Shown in pieces: positions 23,032-34,760 of a stretch of 64,000 nucleotides of DNA. The notes under the pieces were generated by a model that made no database searches, was not told the DNA's origin, and was given only the letters and a program-made list of their open reading frames with translations. This stretch comes from Anadara kagoshimensis. Lineage: Eukaryota > Mollusca > Bivalvia > Arcoida > Arcidae. The position numbers and the translations under genes are program-made. Within the stretch, counting starts at the first letter, position 1. Each line of letters starts with the position of its first letter. The stretch spans positions 64,750,515-64,814,514 of the forward strand of contig CM037870.1 of NCBI GenBank assembly GCA_021292105.1, written 5' to 3'.

Positions 23032-23251
23032 CTACAGTACAGACCTGTCCAAAGTTTAACATTGAGCTGACAAAAAGGAGTCCAAACTCTACTGCTGAGT
23101 GACCGAAATATGGAAAGCTTATTGTCGAAAAACTGCTGAGAAACAGACAGCGGCTACAGATAAGTTGTTGTAATATAACTAACGAGGACCCGAGGTGTGC
23201 TGCATCAATTCGTTCACTTAATGTAATACTTTCGACAGGTCTGTACCGCTC
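23032..23251. mobile_element. MITE family A copy upstream of gene 2
   Basis: CAGTACAGACCTGTCCAAAG at left and CTTTCGACAGGTCTGTACCG at right are inverted. The interior has the family's GTCGAAAAACTGCTGAGAAA segment. It ends 200 bp before the gene 2 TATA box. Confidence 0.75.
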
Positions 23252-23451
23252 CTTAGCACGTAAATCATAAAATAATTGAAAAAAAGTATGTGTAATTTTC
23301 AGGGATTTATTTTGAAAAAATACCCAAAACAAGAAATTAAAAGGAAAAGCTGTCATTTTTCATGCTTTCTGAAATTTTGATTGAAAAATTTCATAATGAC
23401 ATATTAAGGAAATTAGCGATAATGTATTGATGATCCACCTGTATGTTTGGG

Positions 23452-23458
23452 TATATAA
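23452..23458 (+). promoter_or_regulatory. TATA box of gene 2
   Basis: TATATAA in GGGTATATAAGGTGG lies 69 bp before the ATG at 23521. Confidence 0.7.
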
Positions 23459-23520
23459 GGTGGATATCTATACATATTTCTTACACAGGACAAAAAACCT
23501 TAACGGTTACCACGGCAACA

Positions 23521-24786
23521 ATGGACCTTAAGTCTGCTTTATTACTTGGTGTTATAGCATTAGCATGCCTCCAAGTCTCTAATGTAGAAGGTAAGATTAT
23601 ATATTCCGCGAAATCATTTTTGTTGTTTTCGTGGATGGCCTGACCCACGGATTCACATGTTAATGGAATCCACGTAGTTTATATTACAAACTTACTTTAA
23701 ACGAAAATCACAAACAACGAATTTACAACACAACAAAATGGTATTTTTAAACCACGAAAACCGGACTCCACGAAAAAAAACCGATTTTACGGTGTTCAGC
23801 TTGTTTTAGCCTCAACTGACACGTGCATTGGCGTGATTGTTCTGAACCATCACACTACCCCCAGCAAATTATCCTATCATATTTGATAGTGTAAATCGGC
23901 AAATTCCAAAATGAAAATAAGGCTTTCGCGATTATTTTATTTTGATATATTTCACTTGCATATGCATTAACCATTATTCGATGATGCGCAAATACGCGAA
24001 TGTACGATGCTCGCGAAAAATTCCAGATATTCAATTATCCTATAGTAACATAAAACATTACAGATGCTACAATAATATAAGATATAATTTGAAGATGAAT
24101 ATAGAGGTGTGTTGGTCTCTCATCGCAGAGTTTCTAATCCACTAAGACAGAAACTAAAGCATTTTCGGGGTTTATCGGAGGTTATATCATGTATACGATA
24201 TAGGCTACTCAGCATTGTGCCGCATATTTGACCTTTGTAATGAAATAAGGATTCAAATTTACTACGGATTTCTATTAATCTTGCATTGAAAATGTTCGTG
24301 TGCCACAACGCTTGGTATGGGAATCATTTCATTTTGACATCCAGCCACCATGAAAGGCGAGTGTTTTTATCATCAGTGGTAGCTGTACGCGTTTGTCTTG
24401 GAATTGCATTTCTATTATTTGTTGTGGTTTGTAAAGTTGCAATATCTAGCTATTGACATATTAACACTACTTTCATTTATTTATTTCCATGTTTTTTTTC
24501 TTTTTTATTTTGGTTGTTGTTATTAATGTTGTTATGATACTATGTACTTTGTTTTGTAAAAGGAACTTGGGGTGGAGGCTGGAACAGACCTAGATGTCAA
24601 TGCTTCAGCAGCCATTGGGGAGGTAACCAGTGGGGAGACAATCACTGGGGTGGAGGACACAATCACTGGGACCGCAAGTATGGACACGGCGGTCATCATC
24701 AACAATGTCCATGGGGATGGCATAGAGACTGGCAGAACCATCATTGGTGTCCATGGAGACAGATCAGATGCTGCCGAGGGTGGTAA
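23521..24786 (+). CDS. Gene 2: secreted Trp/His/Gly-rich cysteine peptide, 97 aa
   Basis: Exon 1 (23521-23590) encodes a signal peptide starting MDLKSALLLG with a CLQ motif near its end, and stops in phase 1 at GAAG|GTAAGA. Exon 2 starts at 24563 (acceptor TTTTGTAAAAG, with a weak pyrimidine tract) and ends at TGG TAA (24784-24786). The mature chain begins GTWGGGWNRPR, then CQCF. A 34-residue Gly/His/Trp/Asn-rich linker without cysteine follows, then CPWGW-x8-WC-x6-CC and GW at the end. There are 6 cysteines, 12 tryptophans and 10 histidines. The last 28 residues align closely with gene 1, but the two extra cysteines of gene 1's middle are absent. The His-rich linker could bind metal (inference). 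The exact first codon is supported by the TATA spacing and by the shared exon-1 length of 70 bases in genes 2-5. No known family is recognised. Confidence 0.8.
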
Positions 24787-24818
24787 ACTTAGTTCAACTG
24801 CTGATTGTGGCCATTAAG

Positions 24819-25375
24819 GTAAGTTATGAAGTAAAAACATGTTTCCCCGTTACTATTGGCAGTCGAATGCGGCGGCATAAAGGTGGCACGTACATATTTT
24901 TATATTGCGTCATTACACGGACGTTATTGCAAGAACACGCAATAACAACTGCGTTCTCACGGGAATGTTATTTCGAGAACACGCGTTAACAACTGCGTCC
25001 TCACGAGAATGTTATTGCGAGAACACGCACGCGATAACAAATGCGTTCCGACGGGAAAGTTATTGCGAGAACACACGATAATAACTTCGTTCTCACGAGA
25101 ATGTTATTGTCAGAACACGCGATAACAACTTTGTTCTCACAAGATGCTATTTCGAGAACACGCGATAACAACTGTGTTCCCACGAGAATGTTATTTCGAG
25201 AACACGCAATAACTACTGCGTTCGCACGGGGATGTTATTGCGAGAACACGCGATAACAACTGGGTTCTCACGAGAACGTTATTGATTTTGCGCGAGCAGG
25301 CTATTTTAGCGTAACCATGCGATAACGTCTGCGCGTGCGAGCACGTGATAAGTTTTGCGTGAGCAGGTAATGGCT
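24819..25375. repeat. About 44-bp minisatellite in intron 2 of gene 2
   Basis: Roughly nine units between 24905 and 25290, for example GAGAACACGCGATAACAACT then GCGTTCTCACGAGAATGTTA, with diverged units to 25375. Each unit contains its own partial inverse (GCGATAAC / GTTATTGC and TTCTCACGAGAA), so single units could form hairpins. The donor for intron 2 is CATTAAG|GTAAGT at 24819, in the 3' UTR. Confidence 0.85.
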
Positions 25376-25599
25376 ATATAAAAATTATTTTTGTGTCACC
25401 TCTCTGCTGCCTTAGTTGAATGTTCAGTTGAAAAAAAATACCACCATGCTTTGAAAAGTTAAAAGTGGCGTCAGTCAAATCGACCATACTCCCCTAAAGG
25501 GAGTGTCAGTCAATTTTATTACTAGTACATTGTATTATAAGGGTATGCAAGTCGGATAACTCCAATAAAAAGGGGTTCCAATCAGACTAATCAAATTCC

Positions 25600-25775
25600 A
25601 TTAATTACACTTGCTTACGGGCCATAATGGCTATCACCGCTATCTATGAGAAAGCTTGTCAGTCAGTTTGCTAAGGGTCGGTGATTTTCACCGGTCACTC
25701 CGGTTTACTCCATCGTCTATAAAATCCATATAAGTGAAGGAATATAGACTGGACCGTAAAACGCTATCACGCTGA
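25600..25775. mobile_element. SINE body and tail fragment
   Basis: GGTCGGTGATTTTCACCGGT followed by CACTCCGGTTTACTCCATCG resembles the tail of the SINE at 13620-13890. No head was found. Confidence 0.4.
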
Positions 25776-26566
25776 GACTTGCAACAAATGAAACGAAAAC
25801 AACAAACTTATGAAATAAGACAAATGAAAATATAAAATAGATCAAGACCACAGATAATAAAACTCTCGACTTTTGACGGACATTGTTTGTAATAATTTCT
25901 TTATCCAGTGTGGTTTGTTGACAACCTGTTTGAAGGGCGTTATTTATCTCTACAACAATTGACCTGTCAGACAAACCACATTTAACAGATTTGCAGGTTT
26001 CTGTTCCCACTCAAACTATTGTTTCTTATTCGGATGACATTGTGAAATCTTCAAATTTCTTGGGTGTTCCAATTTTCGTTGTTTCCATCGAAAGTCGGAA
26101 CCACGATTAACGAATTCACATATCAACGAAATGGTATAAGCTTAAAAAACCACGAATTTACAACCCCATAAAATGTGGTTCCTTGCAACACGGACATAAA
26201 TGATTTCACAATATATATAAATTGAACATAACATTGTGCATAGAGACGCGATTAAAGTCACGTGTGCCAACGATTTGAAATAAATTTGTCAGTGCGCACG
26301 ATTTATATGATTTTACGTCATTTTATGAGATTACATCATTAACAGTTGATCTTTGTAAAATTAAGGAAACAGACATGAAACATTGCTGAACTCCAAGACA
26401 AATTGAGTACATAATGCCAAATTCTTGTCGAAAGTTTAGTCATTACCCATTTACAAGGCTATGACTCGGTCGAGGTTTGATCCCGACCTCCGACATATGG
26501 AGCAGGCAATCTAAAAACTGAACTACCATAGTGGCTAAACATTGAGATTGTGCCAAACTATGGCAG
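25776..26566. other. Rest of gene 2 intron 2: dispersed 'CCACGAATTTAC' repeat, otherwise nothing
   Basis: CCACGATTAACGAATTCACA and CACGAATTTACAACCCC at 26100-26170 match a dispersed repeat also at 3200 and 23700. A SINE-like relic (CGGTCGAGGTTTGATCCC) lies at about 26468. No gene was seen. Confidence 0.4.
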
Positions 26567-26880
26567 TATACAGTACATACCTGTCCAAAGTTAAACACAA
26601 AGGTAAATCGAACCAGCAGCTCATCTCTGCCATTCGTTACCTATATGTCGACAACTTTTCGGTCACTAGTTATTTATTTCATTATAACTTTAAAGCAGCC
26701 ACTGTCCATCTTGGCGGCCTTTCGGTCACTGGTTATTTATCTCTCTACAGCATTAAGTCAGCCACTGTCCATTTTGGCGGCCTTTCGGTCTCTAGCTATT
26801 TATCTCTTGGTCACTTGTTAGTAGAGCTTCGACTCCTCATTGTTACCTAAATGTTAAACTCAAGTTCGGCAGGTCTGTAC
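26567..26880. mobile_element. MITE family A copy
   Basis: TACAGTACATACCTGTCCAA at left and AAGTTCGGCAGGTCTGTACC at right. The interior repeats GGCGGCCTTTCGGTC. It ends 46 bp before the exon 3 acceptor of gene 2. Confidence 0.7.
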
Positions 26881-26926
26881 CCTCATGTTATTCATGCGTT
26901 TTACCACTGTGATTTTTTCATTTCAG

Positions 26927-27030
26927 GTCAATGTTACTGGTATAGAAAGGCAGCATGGGTGTCAGAGTGCTGAGTTTGTGAATCTGTATTGTGAATATGA
27001 TGATTAATAAAACAAAGAATCTACAAAAAC
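26927..27030 (+). other. Gene 2 exon 3 (3' UTR)
   Basis: The acceptor TTTTTTCATTTCAG ends at 26926. AATAAA lies at 27006-27011. It is entirely untranslated if the exon 2 stop at 24784 is used. Confidence 0.6.
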
Positions 27031-27123
27031 ACTAGATTGATCATTGTTTAGTTTTTAATATTATGTCCAGTATATCTCCGTTAGAACAAAGACATTAGCT
27101 ATATATAGTTAACCTGTATCTCT

Positions 27124-27330
27124 CCAGAAGTTGAGTTGAGAAATGGTGTTTAAGGTCCTAGTCAAAAATATTTCACTTATATCGAGACGTCTCTAGATAT
27201 AGCCGAAGGCGCAGAAATTTTTACTGTGCGTTGCGCTGATGGCATTATACAGTAGGGTTTTTTATCGTACCAAGCCCCCTGTGACACGGGACCTCTTTTA
27301 TTTTAAGTCAAGAAAACTAAAATAACACCA
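27124..27330 (-). mobile_element. SINE, 5'-truncated
   Basis: AGTTGAGTTGAGAAATGGTG and ATATCGAGACGTCTCTAGAT match the 3' part of the family copy at 43260 in inverse orientation. The tRNA-like head is missing. Confidence 0.65.
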
Positions 27331-27597
27331 CAGAGTTTCTCCAGAAGAATAAAAATGGCACAACAAGCACAATATGATGTTATCATTTTATCAATTGATC
27401 TCTCTACTTTTTACCGGTAAGAGATTTCCGGATTCTCTACCCAGTGTAAACAAGTATTGACCTCTAGGATATGGTCCTGGTGTCCTAAACACAGAGTTAT
27501 CTCCGGATATTTCATATTATACTGTCATGTGCTATTTTTGAATTTTTATTATTGTCATGTGCTACTTTTGAATGTATTATTTCATAAAAATTCAGTG

Positions 27598-27672
27598 ACT
27601 ATTCTTTCGTTAAGCACTCGGTAATAGGAAATGAAAGTCACGACGTCCTTCAAAAGAGACCTCGAAAACAGA
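27598..27672 (+). mobile_element. SINE body fragment
   Basis: TTCTTTCGTTAAGCACTCGG and AATGAAAGTCACGACGTCCT match the SINE body. Both ends are missing. Confidence 0.5.
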
Positions 27673-27704
27673 TACTCATGTAACAGCAGGTTTGTGAAAT
27701 TCTC

Positions 27705-28010
27705 AGTAAACCCTTATTCTAATTTTTGTCGTGTTGGTGGTTCGTGACAACCCATATAAACGGACATTTTAATCTTTGTCTTGTTGGGGGGATTGTGACT
27801 ACCCCACTAAACCCCATTTTAATGTGTGTCACAATACGAATAAACCTACATTTTAATCTTTGACCTTTGACTTGGGAGGGGGGTTTGCGACAACCCCAAT
27901 AAACCCCATTTTAATCTTTGTCTTGTTTGGGGTGTGACAACCCAAATTACATGTAACCCCATTTCAATCTCTGTTTTGTTGGGGGTATGTGACACCCCCA
28001 AAAAGACAGA
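27705..28010. repeat. Degenerate roughly 55-bp tandem repeat
   Basis: CCATTTTAATCTTTGTCTTG and TGACAACCCCAATAAACC recur about six times with indels. Confidence 0.65.
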
Positions 28011-28454
28011 AATTAAAACCGGGGCTTCAGTTGGACTACAATGTGCAGCAGTACTGATATCCAAGGTAAATGTTGTATAATTACGGTAACAGGTGTTTTC
28101 GTTCATGAAGTATAACATCCCCGATTTCTGATGTCATTTTCCCAGAACGTCACAAAAAATGTATGGTTTACGCTTGTTGTGTCATTTTATTTTCTAAAAA
28201 CAATAAAAATATACTGTTATTTTTATAATTGGAAATTTTCCGCCGCAAAACAGGTTAGGTGAACAAACTTGAGGTTGTTAAGGTTATGTTTATCGCCAAC
28301 TGCAAGATTTTCTCACTTCCCTGATGGAATTGCACGTTTTATTCTAAAATGTCAGTTTCAAAATATTGATTTGTGTCAGGGTTTATGTTTGCTTTTGAGC
28401 TATAATTAAGTACCGATACGTATACTTTCTATGAAACATTGATACTTGGTAAAC

Positions 28455-28554
28455 TAACAACAGAGTAAATAAATACATACATGTAAATAAGTAATAAATA
28501 AATCAGTAAATAAATAAATAAATAATAAATAAATAAATAAATAAATAAATAAAA

Positions 28555-28585
<31 letters not shown>

Positions 28586-28601
28586 AAATAAAACAAACAA
28601 A

Positions 28602-28644
<43 letters not shown>

Positions 28645-28650
28645 AAATTA
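28455..28650. repeat. (AAAT)n simple repeat
   Basis: AAAT tetramers with few interruptions. Open frames across it are low-complexity artefacts. Confidence 0.9.
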
Positions 28651-28879
28651 ATATAATAAAGAAAATACACCCCATAATGAAACCCCATGCAATGTAAATT
28701 TACATTGTTTTCCCTTAACTTCACGAACATGATAAATTGATACATTGTCATCAACTAGTTTTGATCCTATCTGCATATTTCTATTCTTTCCTTAAAACAT
28801 TTAAATATTTTCCAATTTTCATTGAAATAACCAATAACTTTGGCATTTAACTCGTTTTTTCATAATTGATGTTTTAAGA

Positions 28880-31800
28880 TTCGCGTTTGAATTGGTTGTT
28901 CTGAGTGACTAGGACAATATTTTTCTGTATATTTAAGGCCTCAGTGTTTGAGTTGTCTGAAGTGACAATTGGTTGTTTTGAGTGACCAGGACATTATTTT
29001 TCTGTATATTTAAGGCCTCAGTGTTTGAGTTGTCTGAAGTGACAATTGGTTGTTTTGAGTGACCAGGACAATATTTTTCTGTATATTTAAGGCCTCAGTG
29101 TCTGAGTTGTCTGAAGTGACAATTGGTTGTTTTGAGTGACCAGGACATTATTTTTCTGTATATTTAAGGCCTCAGTGTCTGAGTTGTCCGAAGTGACAAT
29201 TGCTTGTTTTGAGTGACCAGGACATTATTTTTCTGTATATTTAAGGCCTCAGTGTCTGAGTTGTCTGAAGTGACAATTGGTTGTTTTGAGTGACCAGGAC
29301 ATTATTTTTCTGTATATTTAAGGCCTCAGTGTTTGAGTTGTCTGAGGTGACAATTGGTTGTTTTGAGTGACCAGGACACTATTTTCCCGTGTATTTCAGG
29401 CCTCAGTGTTTGAGTTGTCTGAAGTGACAATTGATTGTTCTGAGTGACCAGGACACTATTTTTCTGTATATTTAAGGCCTCAGTGTCTGAGTTGTCTGAA
29501 GTGACAATTGGTTGTTCTGAGTGACCAGGGCACTATTTTTCTGTATATTTAAGGCCTCACTGGCTGAGGTGTCTGAAGTGACAATTGCTTGTTTTGAGTG
29601 ACTAGGACATTATTTTTCTGTATATTTAAGGCCTCAGTGTCTGAGTTGTCTGAAGTGACAATTGGTTGTTTTGAGTGACCAGGACACTATTTTTCTGTAT
29701 ATTTCAGGCCTCAGTGTCTGAGTTGTCTGAAGTGACAATTGGTTGTTTTGAGTGACTAGGACATTATTTTTCTGTATATTTAAGGCCTCAGTGTTTGAGT
29801 TGTCTGAAGTGACAATTGGTTGTTTTGAGTGACTAGGACATTATTTTTCTGTATATTTAAGGCCTCAGTGTTTGAGGTGTCTGAAGTGACAATTGGTTGT
29901 TTTGAGTGACTAGGACATTATTTTTCTGTATATTTAAGGCCTCAGTGTCTGAGTTGTCTGAAGTGACAATTGGTTGTTTTGAGTGACTAGGACATTATTT
30001 TTCTGTATATTTAAGGCCTCAGTGTTTGAGTTGTCTGAAGTGACAATTGGTTGTTTTGAGTGACTAGGACATTTTTTTCTGTATATTTAAGGCCTCAGTG
30101 TCTGAGTTGTCTGAAGTGACAATTGCTTGTTTTGAGTGACAGGGACACTATTTTTCTGTATATTTAAGGCCTCAGTGTCTGAGTTGTCTGAAGTGACAAT
30201 TGGTTGTTTTGAGTGACTAGGACATTATTTTTCTGTATATTTAAGGCCTCAGTGTCTGAGTTGTCTGAAGTGACAATTGGTTGTTTTGAGTGACAGGGAC
30301 ACTATTTTTCTGTATATTTAAGGCCTCAGTGTTTGAGTTGTCTGAAGTGACAATTGGTTGTTTTGAGTGACAGGGACACTATTTTTCTGTATATTTAAGG
30401 CCTCAGTGTCTGAGTTGTCTGAAGTGACAATTGGTTGTTTTGAGTGACAGGGACACTATTTTTCTGTATATTTAAGGCCTCAGTGTCTGAGTTGTCTGAA
30501 GTGACAATTGGTTGTTTTGAGTGACAGGGACACTATTTTTCTGTATATTTAAGGCCTCAGTGTCTGAGTTGTCTGAAGTGACAATTGGTTGTTTTGAGTG
30601 ACTAGGACATTATTTTTCTGTATATTTAAGGCCTCAGTGTCTGAGTTGTCTGAAGTGACAATTGATTGTCTTGAGTGACTAGGACATTATTTTTCTGTAT
30701 ATTTAAGGCCTCAGTGGCTGAGGTGTCTGAAGTGACAATTGGTTGTTTTGAGTGACCAGGACATTTTTTTTCTGTATATTTAAGGCCTCAGTGGCTGAGG
30801 TGTCTGAAGTGACAATTGGTTGTTTTGAGTGACCAGGACATTTTTTTTCTGTATATTTAAGGCCTCAGTGTTTGAGTTGTCTGAAGTGACAATTGGTTGT
30901 TTTGAGTGACCAGGACATTATTTTTCCGTATATTTAAGGCCTCAGTGTCTGAGTTGTCTGAAGTGACAATTGGTTGTTTTGAGTGACCAGGACATTATTT
31001 TTCTGTATATTTAAGGCCTCAGTGGCTGAGTTGTCTGAAGTGACAATTGGTTGTTTTGAGTGACCAGGACATTATTTTTCTGTATATTTAAGGCCTCAGT
31101 GGCTGGGGTCTGAAGTGACAATTGGTTGTTTTGAGTGACCAGGACATTTTTTTTCTGTATATTTAAGGCCTCAGTGGCTGGGGTGTCTTAAGTGACAATT
31201 AGTTGTTTTGAGTGACCAGGACACTATTTTTTCTGTATATTTAAGGCCTCAGTGGCTGAGTTGTCTGAAGTGACAATTGGTTGTTTTGAGTGACCAGGAC
31301 ATTATTTTTCTGTATATTTAAGGCCTCAGTGGCTGAGTTGTCTGAAGTGACAATTGGTTGTTTTGAGTGACCAGGACACTATTTTTCTGTATATTTAAGG
31401 CCTCAGTGTTTGAGTTGTCTGAAGTGACAATTGGTTGTTTTGAGTGACCAGGACATTTTTTCTGTATATTTAAGGCCTCAGTGTTTGAGTTGTCTGAAGT
31501 GACAATTGGTTGTTTTGAGTGACCAGGACATTATTTTTCTGTATATTTAAGGCCTCAGTGACTGAGTTGTCTGAAGTGACAATTGGTTGTTCTGAGTGAC
31601 TAGGACATTATTTTTCTGTATATTTAGTTTGAGTTGTCTGAAGTGACAATTGGTTGTTCTGAGTGACTAGGACACTATTTTTCTGTATATTTAAGGCCTC
31701 AGTGTTTGAGTTGTCTGAAGTGACAATTGGTTGTTCTGAGTGACTAGGACATTATTTTTCTGTATATTTAGGTTTGAGTTGTCTGAGGTGACAATTGCTT

Positions 31801-31965
31801 GTTTTGAGTGACCAGGACATTATAATCCCGTATATTTAAGGCCTCAGTGTCTGAGTTGTCTGAGGTGACAATTGCTTGTTTTGAGTGACCAGGACACTAT
31901 TTTTCTGTATATTTAAGGCCCAAGTGGCTTAATTGTCGGAGGTGACTGGTTACAGGGGTTGTGTT
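28880..31965. repeat. 77-bp minisatellite, about 40 copies
   Basis: The unit runs GGCCTCAGTGTTTGAGTTGT / CTGAAGTGACAATTGGTTGT / TTTGAGTGACCAGGACATTA / TTTTTCTGTATATTTAA, with 77-bp spacing measured at 28937 and 29014. Variants (CTAGG, CAGGG or CCAGG before ACA; TTTGAG, CTGAG or GCTGAG) are mixed along the array and several units are truncated near 31620 and 31770. It lies between genes 2 and 3. I see no seed element for it. Confidence 0.95.
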
Positions 31966-33289
31966 TATTACTTAATCAAAAACAAAAAATACCACTCCCT
32001 GTTCAAATCACAATTTTAAAACCAAGTAAAAACTTCGTTGCTTTCATTCTCAGTGTTAATATTACACTTGGTGAGCGCAGCTAGCTAACTAGAGACAGAG
32101 GTGCTTACCCTCCAGGAGCACCCGGCCTCAATTACTTGGTAGAACAAATTAGTTTTGATTTTGACTTTCATTCTTTCTTTTCCTCTCCGTAGCCCCTGGC
32201 CAATCACCCTTCCGTTTGATAAAGAAAACTTAAAATGCTTTTTATTGACAATTTTTAATTTTAGTTCTATTTTTTTGCAGAAGGTTTTTTCGTGCATTCG
32301 CTGGAAATAAAAAACTCTTTATTGACAATTTGAAATTTTAATTTCTATTTATTTCAGCATTTGGGCAGATAATTCAAGAGACCTATACTAAATCATTACT
32401 GTGTTTCCTGCATGACATAATACATACATACATTACATAATAACAATGGTTATACATTACTTTAGTTTTGTTAAATGCCAATTAGAACAAGTCATTAAAT
32501 TTTGATGAGTCTGAAAAGTTTGTAAACGACCGTAAGATCAATTAAGATAGTAATTAAATTTGAATACATTATCATACAATAATGGATCTTTGATGAGGTC
32601 GATATATATTGATTATTGACTTTTGATCATGTCGATAAATATTAGTTCTTGACTTTTGATCAGGTCGTATTAGTTATTGACTTTTGATCAGGTCGATATT
32701 TATAAGTTATTGACTTTTGTTCCACGAAATAATTTGAATACATTAGCCTAAAATTGACTTTTGATGAGGTAAATACTTCTAGATAATTGTCATTTATTAG
32801 ATAAAACAATGCAGATCAATGTTTTATTTAAAACCGTTTTATACCCAACTAAAAAAACCAACTCACGACCGAGCTAGAAAAATAAATAAAAATAAATAAC
32901 ATGAGTCCGATCTAGAAAACACCAATACACGTCCGAACTAGAAAAATTTGCTTTCAATTTAGAAAACATACACCCCCAGCTAGTAAACACAAGACCAAGA
33001 TACACGATTTAGGAGTAAATAAATAATAAATAGATAAAGAAACAAGAAAAACTTATACATGTGTATTGAGAGAAAATGCATCATATTTCCGATTTGAAAA
33101 ATACCGATACACGCCCGAGCTAGAAAATATCGACGCCTTCAAACCTAGCACCAACTATACGCCTTCAAGCTTCATTTAGGAAACAGTTAACAGAAAACCT
33201 TAGTGTTTTGTTCTTCTTCTTTATATGAAATCAGAAACTCGGCCATATCAAAATGAAACAGTCAAACATGACATTCCAAGATTTCATTT
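31966..33289. repeat. Mixed degenerate repeats, no gene
   Basis: A fragment of the 9.28-kb repeat lies at 32070-32150. About four units of TTATTGACTTTTGATCAGGT with a CGATATTTAT-type spacer lie at 32588-32715. A loose ACACGCCCGAGCTAGAAAA repeat lies at 32860-33130. Nothing codes. Confidence 0.5.
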
Positions 33290-33294
33290 CACTC

Positions 33295-33480
33295 CCGATG
33301 AAGAAAATATTTTATAATTTGACTTTCACTTTCCACTATAACCAGGTGGTTTTGAATTGTGACGTAATTTCAATTGTTTCGGTAAATAAATCAGACCCCA
33401 GTTTCTTAACAAAGACTTAAATCTGACAAATTCAAAATTTGAATAATTTTGATAGTTTTCTAGATATTTACGAATTTACT
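33295..33480 (-). mobile_element. MITE family B copy
   Basis: CCAGTTTCTTAACAAAGACT and TTAAATCTGACAAATTC are the reverse complement of the family B right end (GATTTAAGTTAAGGAAAATC). Confidence 0.45.
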
Positions 33481-34070
33481 ATATATCATTTAGAGTATCA
33501 TTCTCAGCTCAGTACATCTGCATTGCATTTTTCCGAACCTATTTACTTGTAGCACTATAAAATGAAAGGAAAACCCAAGTTCAGGAATAATAGAGAAACT
33601 GGAGCCATGGGACTGAATTCAGACATCACTGATAATCAGTATGTTAAATTATACCATTGTTTTGTGAAGGCCAGAGTATTCTGCATTTTAATTCTGTGAG
33701 AAATGCTTGATGCCATATCGATTTTTAATGCCAATCGCTGACATTTTAAAACGCTTTTATTAGTCCTGTAATATATCCGGGTATGAAACTCTACCAAGAT
33801 TGAACCAGGTTTACCTCGACCTACTTGAAAGGTCAAAGTGAAGCTGGTTTACCTTGACCTACATTGAAGGTCACAATGACCTAAAGTAGTGACCATCTTC
33901 ATATCATGAACCAAATGACCTACAACTTTAATTTGAAACTTCATATATATAGCTTTTAAAATACTAAACATGTAAACATAAACTAATCACCTGTAATTAT
34001 AGCATCAGGGAATGAAGCTCTTCCAAGTTTGCGCAGCTGGTTGATCTAAAACCTTCAATAGTAAATTTTA
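33481..34070. other. No gene recognised
   Basis: No long frame. A short repeated phrase (TTTACCTCGACCTACTTGAA / TTTACCTTGACCTACATTGA) occurs at 33810 and 33849. Confidence 0.4.
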
Positions 34071-34253
34071 TACAGTCCAAACTGCCTTAAACGTCACCTC
34101 TATATAAGGGCCACCTGTTCATAAAGGCCAGTAGAATTATATCCCAATTGTTCTTTATTCATATATTTTGAACCTGTATATAAAGGCCGCCTGTCCAGAC
34201 AGGTCGCTTTTACTGGTTCCCTTGGGTGGCCTTTATTGACAAGTTTGACTGTA
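34071..34253. mobile_element. MITE family D, near-complete copy
   Basis: Left TACAGTCCAAACTGCC and right GACAAGTTTGACTGTA are inverted ends, about 183 bp apart. The interior has CACCTCTATATAAGGGCCAC and GAACCTGTATATAAAGGCC. It looks like the ancestor of both the 51-bp and the 108-bp arrays. Confidence 0.65.
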
Positions 34254-34439
34254 ATTTTAAATCTTCTTGTTAATTCTAAGGTAAGGGTGTCCAGGGAAAC
34301 AATGAAATTGGAACATCACGAAAAAAATAATGGTTTAAAAATGGTTTATCTCTGTATTCGTTATATCTCATGTCCTCAAAAGTCTTTATCATTCTACGTA
34401 AAGTTTTTTATTTTATTTTATCTTATTTAATTATTATGA

Positions 34440-34470
<31 letters not shown>

Positions 34471-34695
34471 TAAAACACACCTAAAACCAAACCATTCATC
34501 TTTTAATGAATGTTAAACTCAACTGTCACCTTAAAACTGGTTGATTGCTTCCAGGAAAAATTGAAAAATTAAAATTGTATATAGCAAAACGTGAGGTAAT
34601 AGAAAAGGTCTCTAAGCAACATATTTAACACCAAGAACATTGAATTATGTACATTAATTGTACATAAAAATAAAAATGAATCAAGTCTGTAAAGT
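34254..34695. other. Upstream region of gene 3, no gene
   Basis: A (TTA)n tract lies at about 34440-34470. ATTGTACATA at 34657 is shared with the gene 4 promoter (ATTGTACACA at 38921). Confidence 0.45.
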
Positions 34696-34703
34696 ATATA
34701 AAC
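34696..34703 (+). promoter_or_regulatory. TATA box of gene 3
   Basis: TATATAAA lies 65 bp before the ATG at 34761. Confidence 0.7.
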
Positions 34704-34760
34704 GGTAGCTAAGCCTACCATTGTATCTCTGATTCTTCCACGAACGACAAGATCGTCACC

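Noticed and set aside
24572-24817. Alternative 81-codon frame over gene 2 exon 2
   Set aside because: It lacks cysteines and homology, while the overlapping frame matches gene 1 and fits the phase-1 splice.
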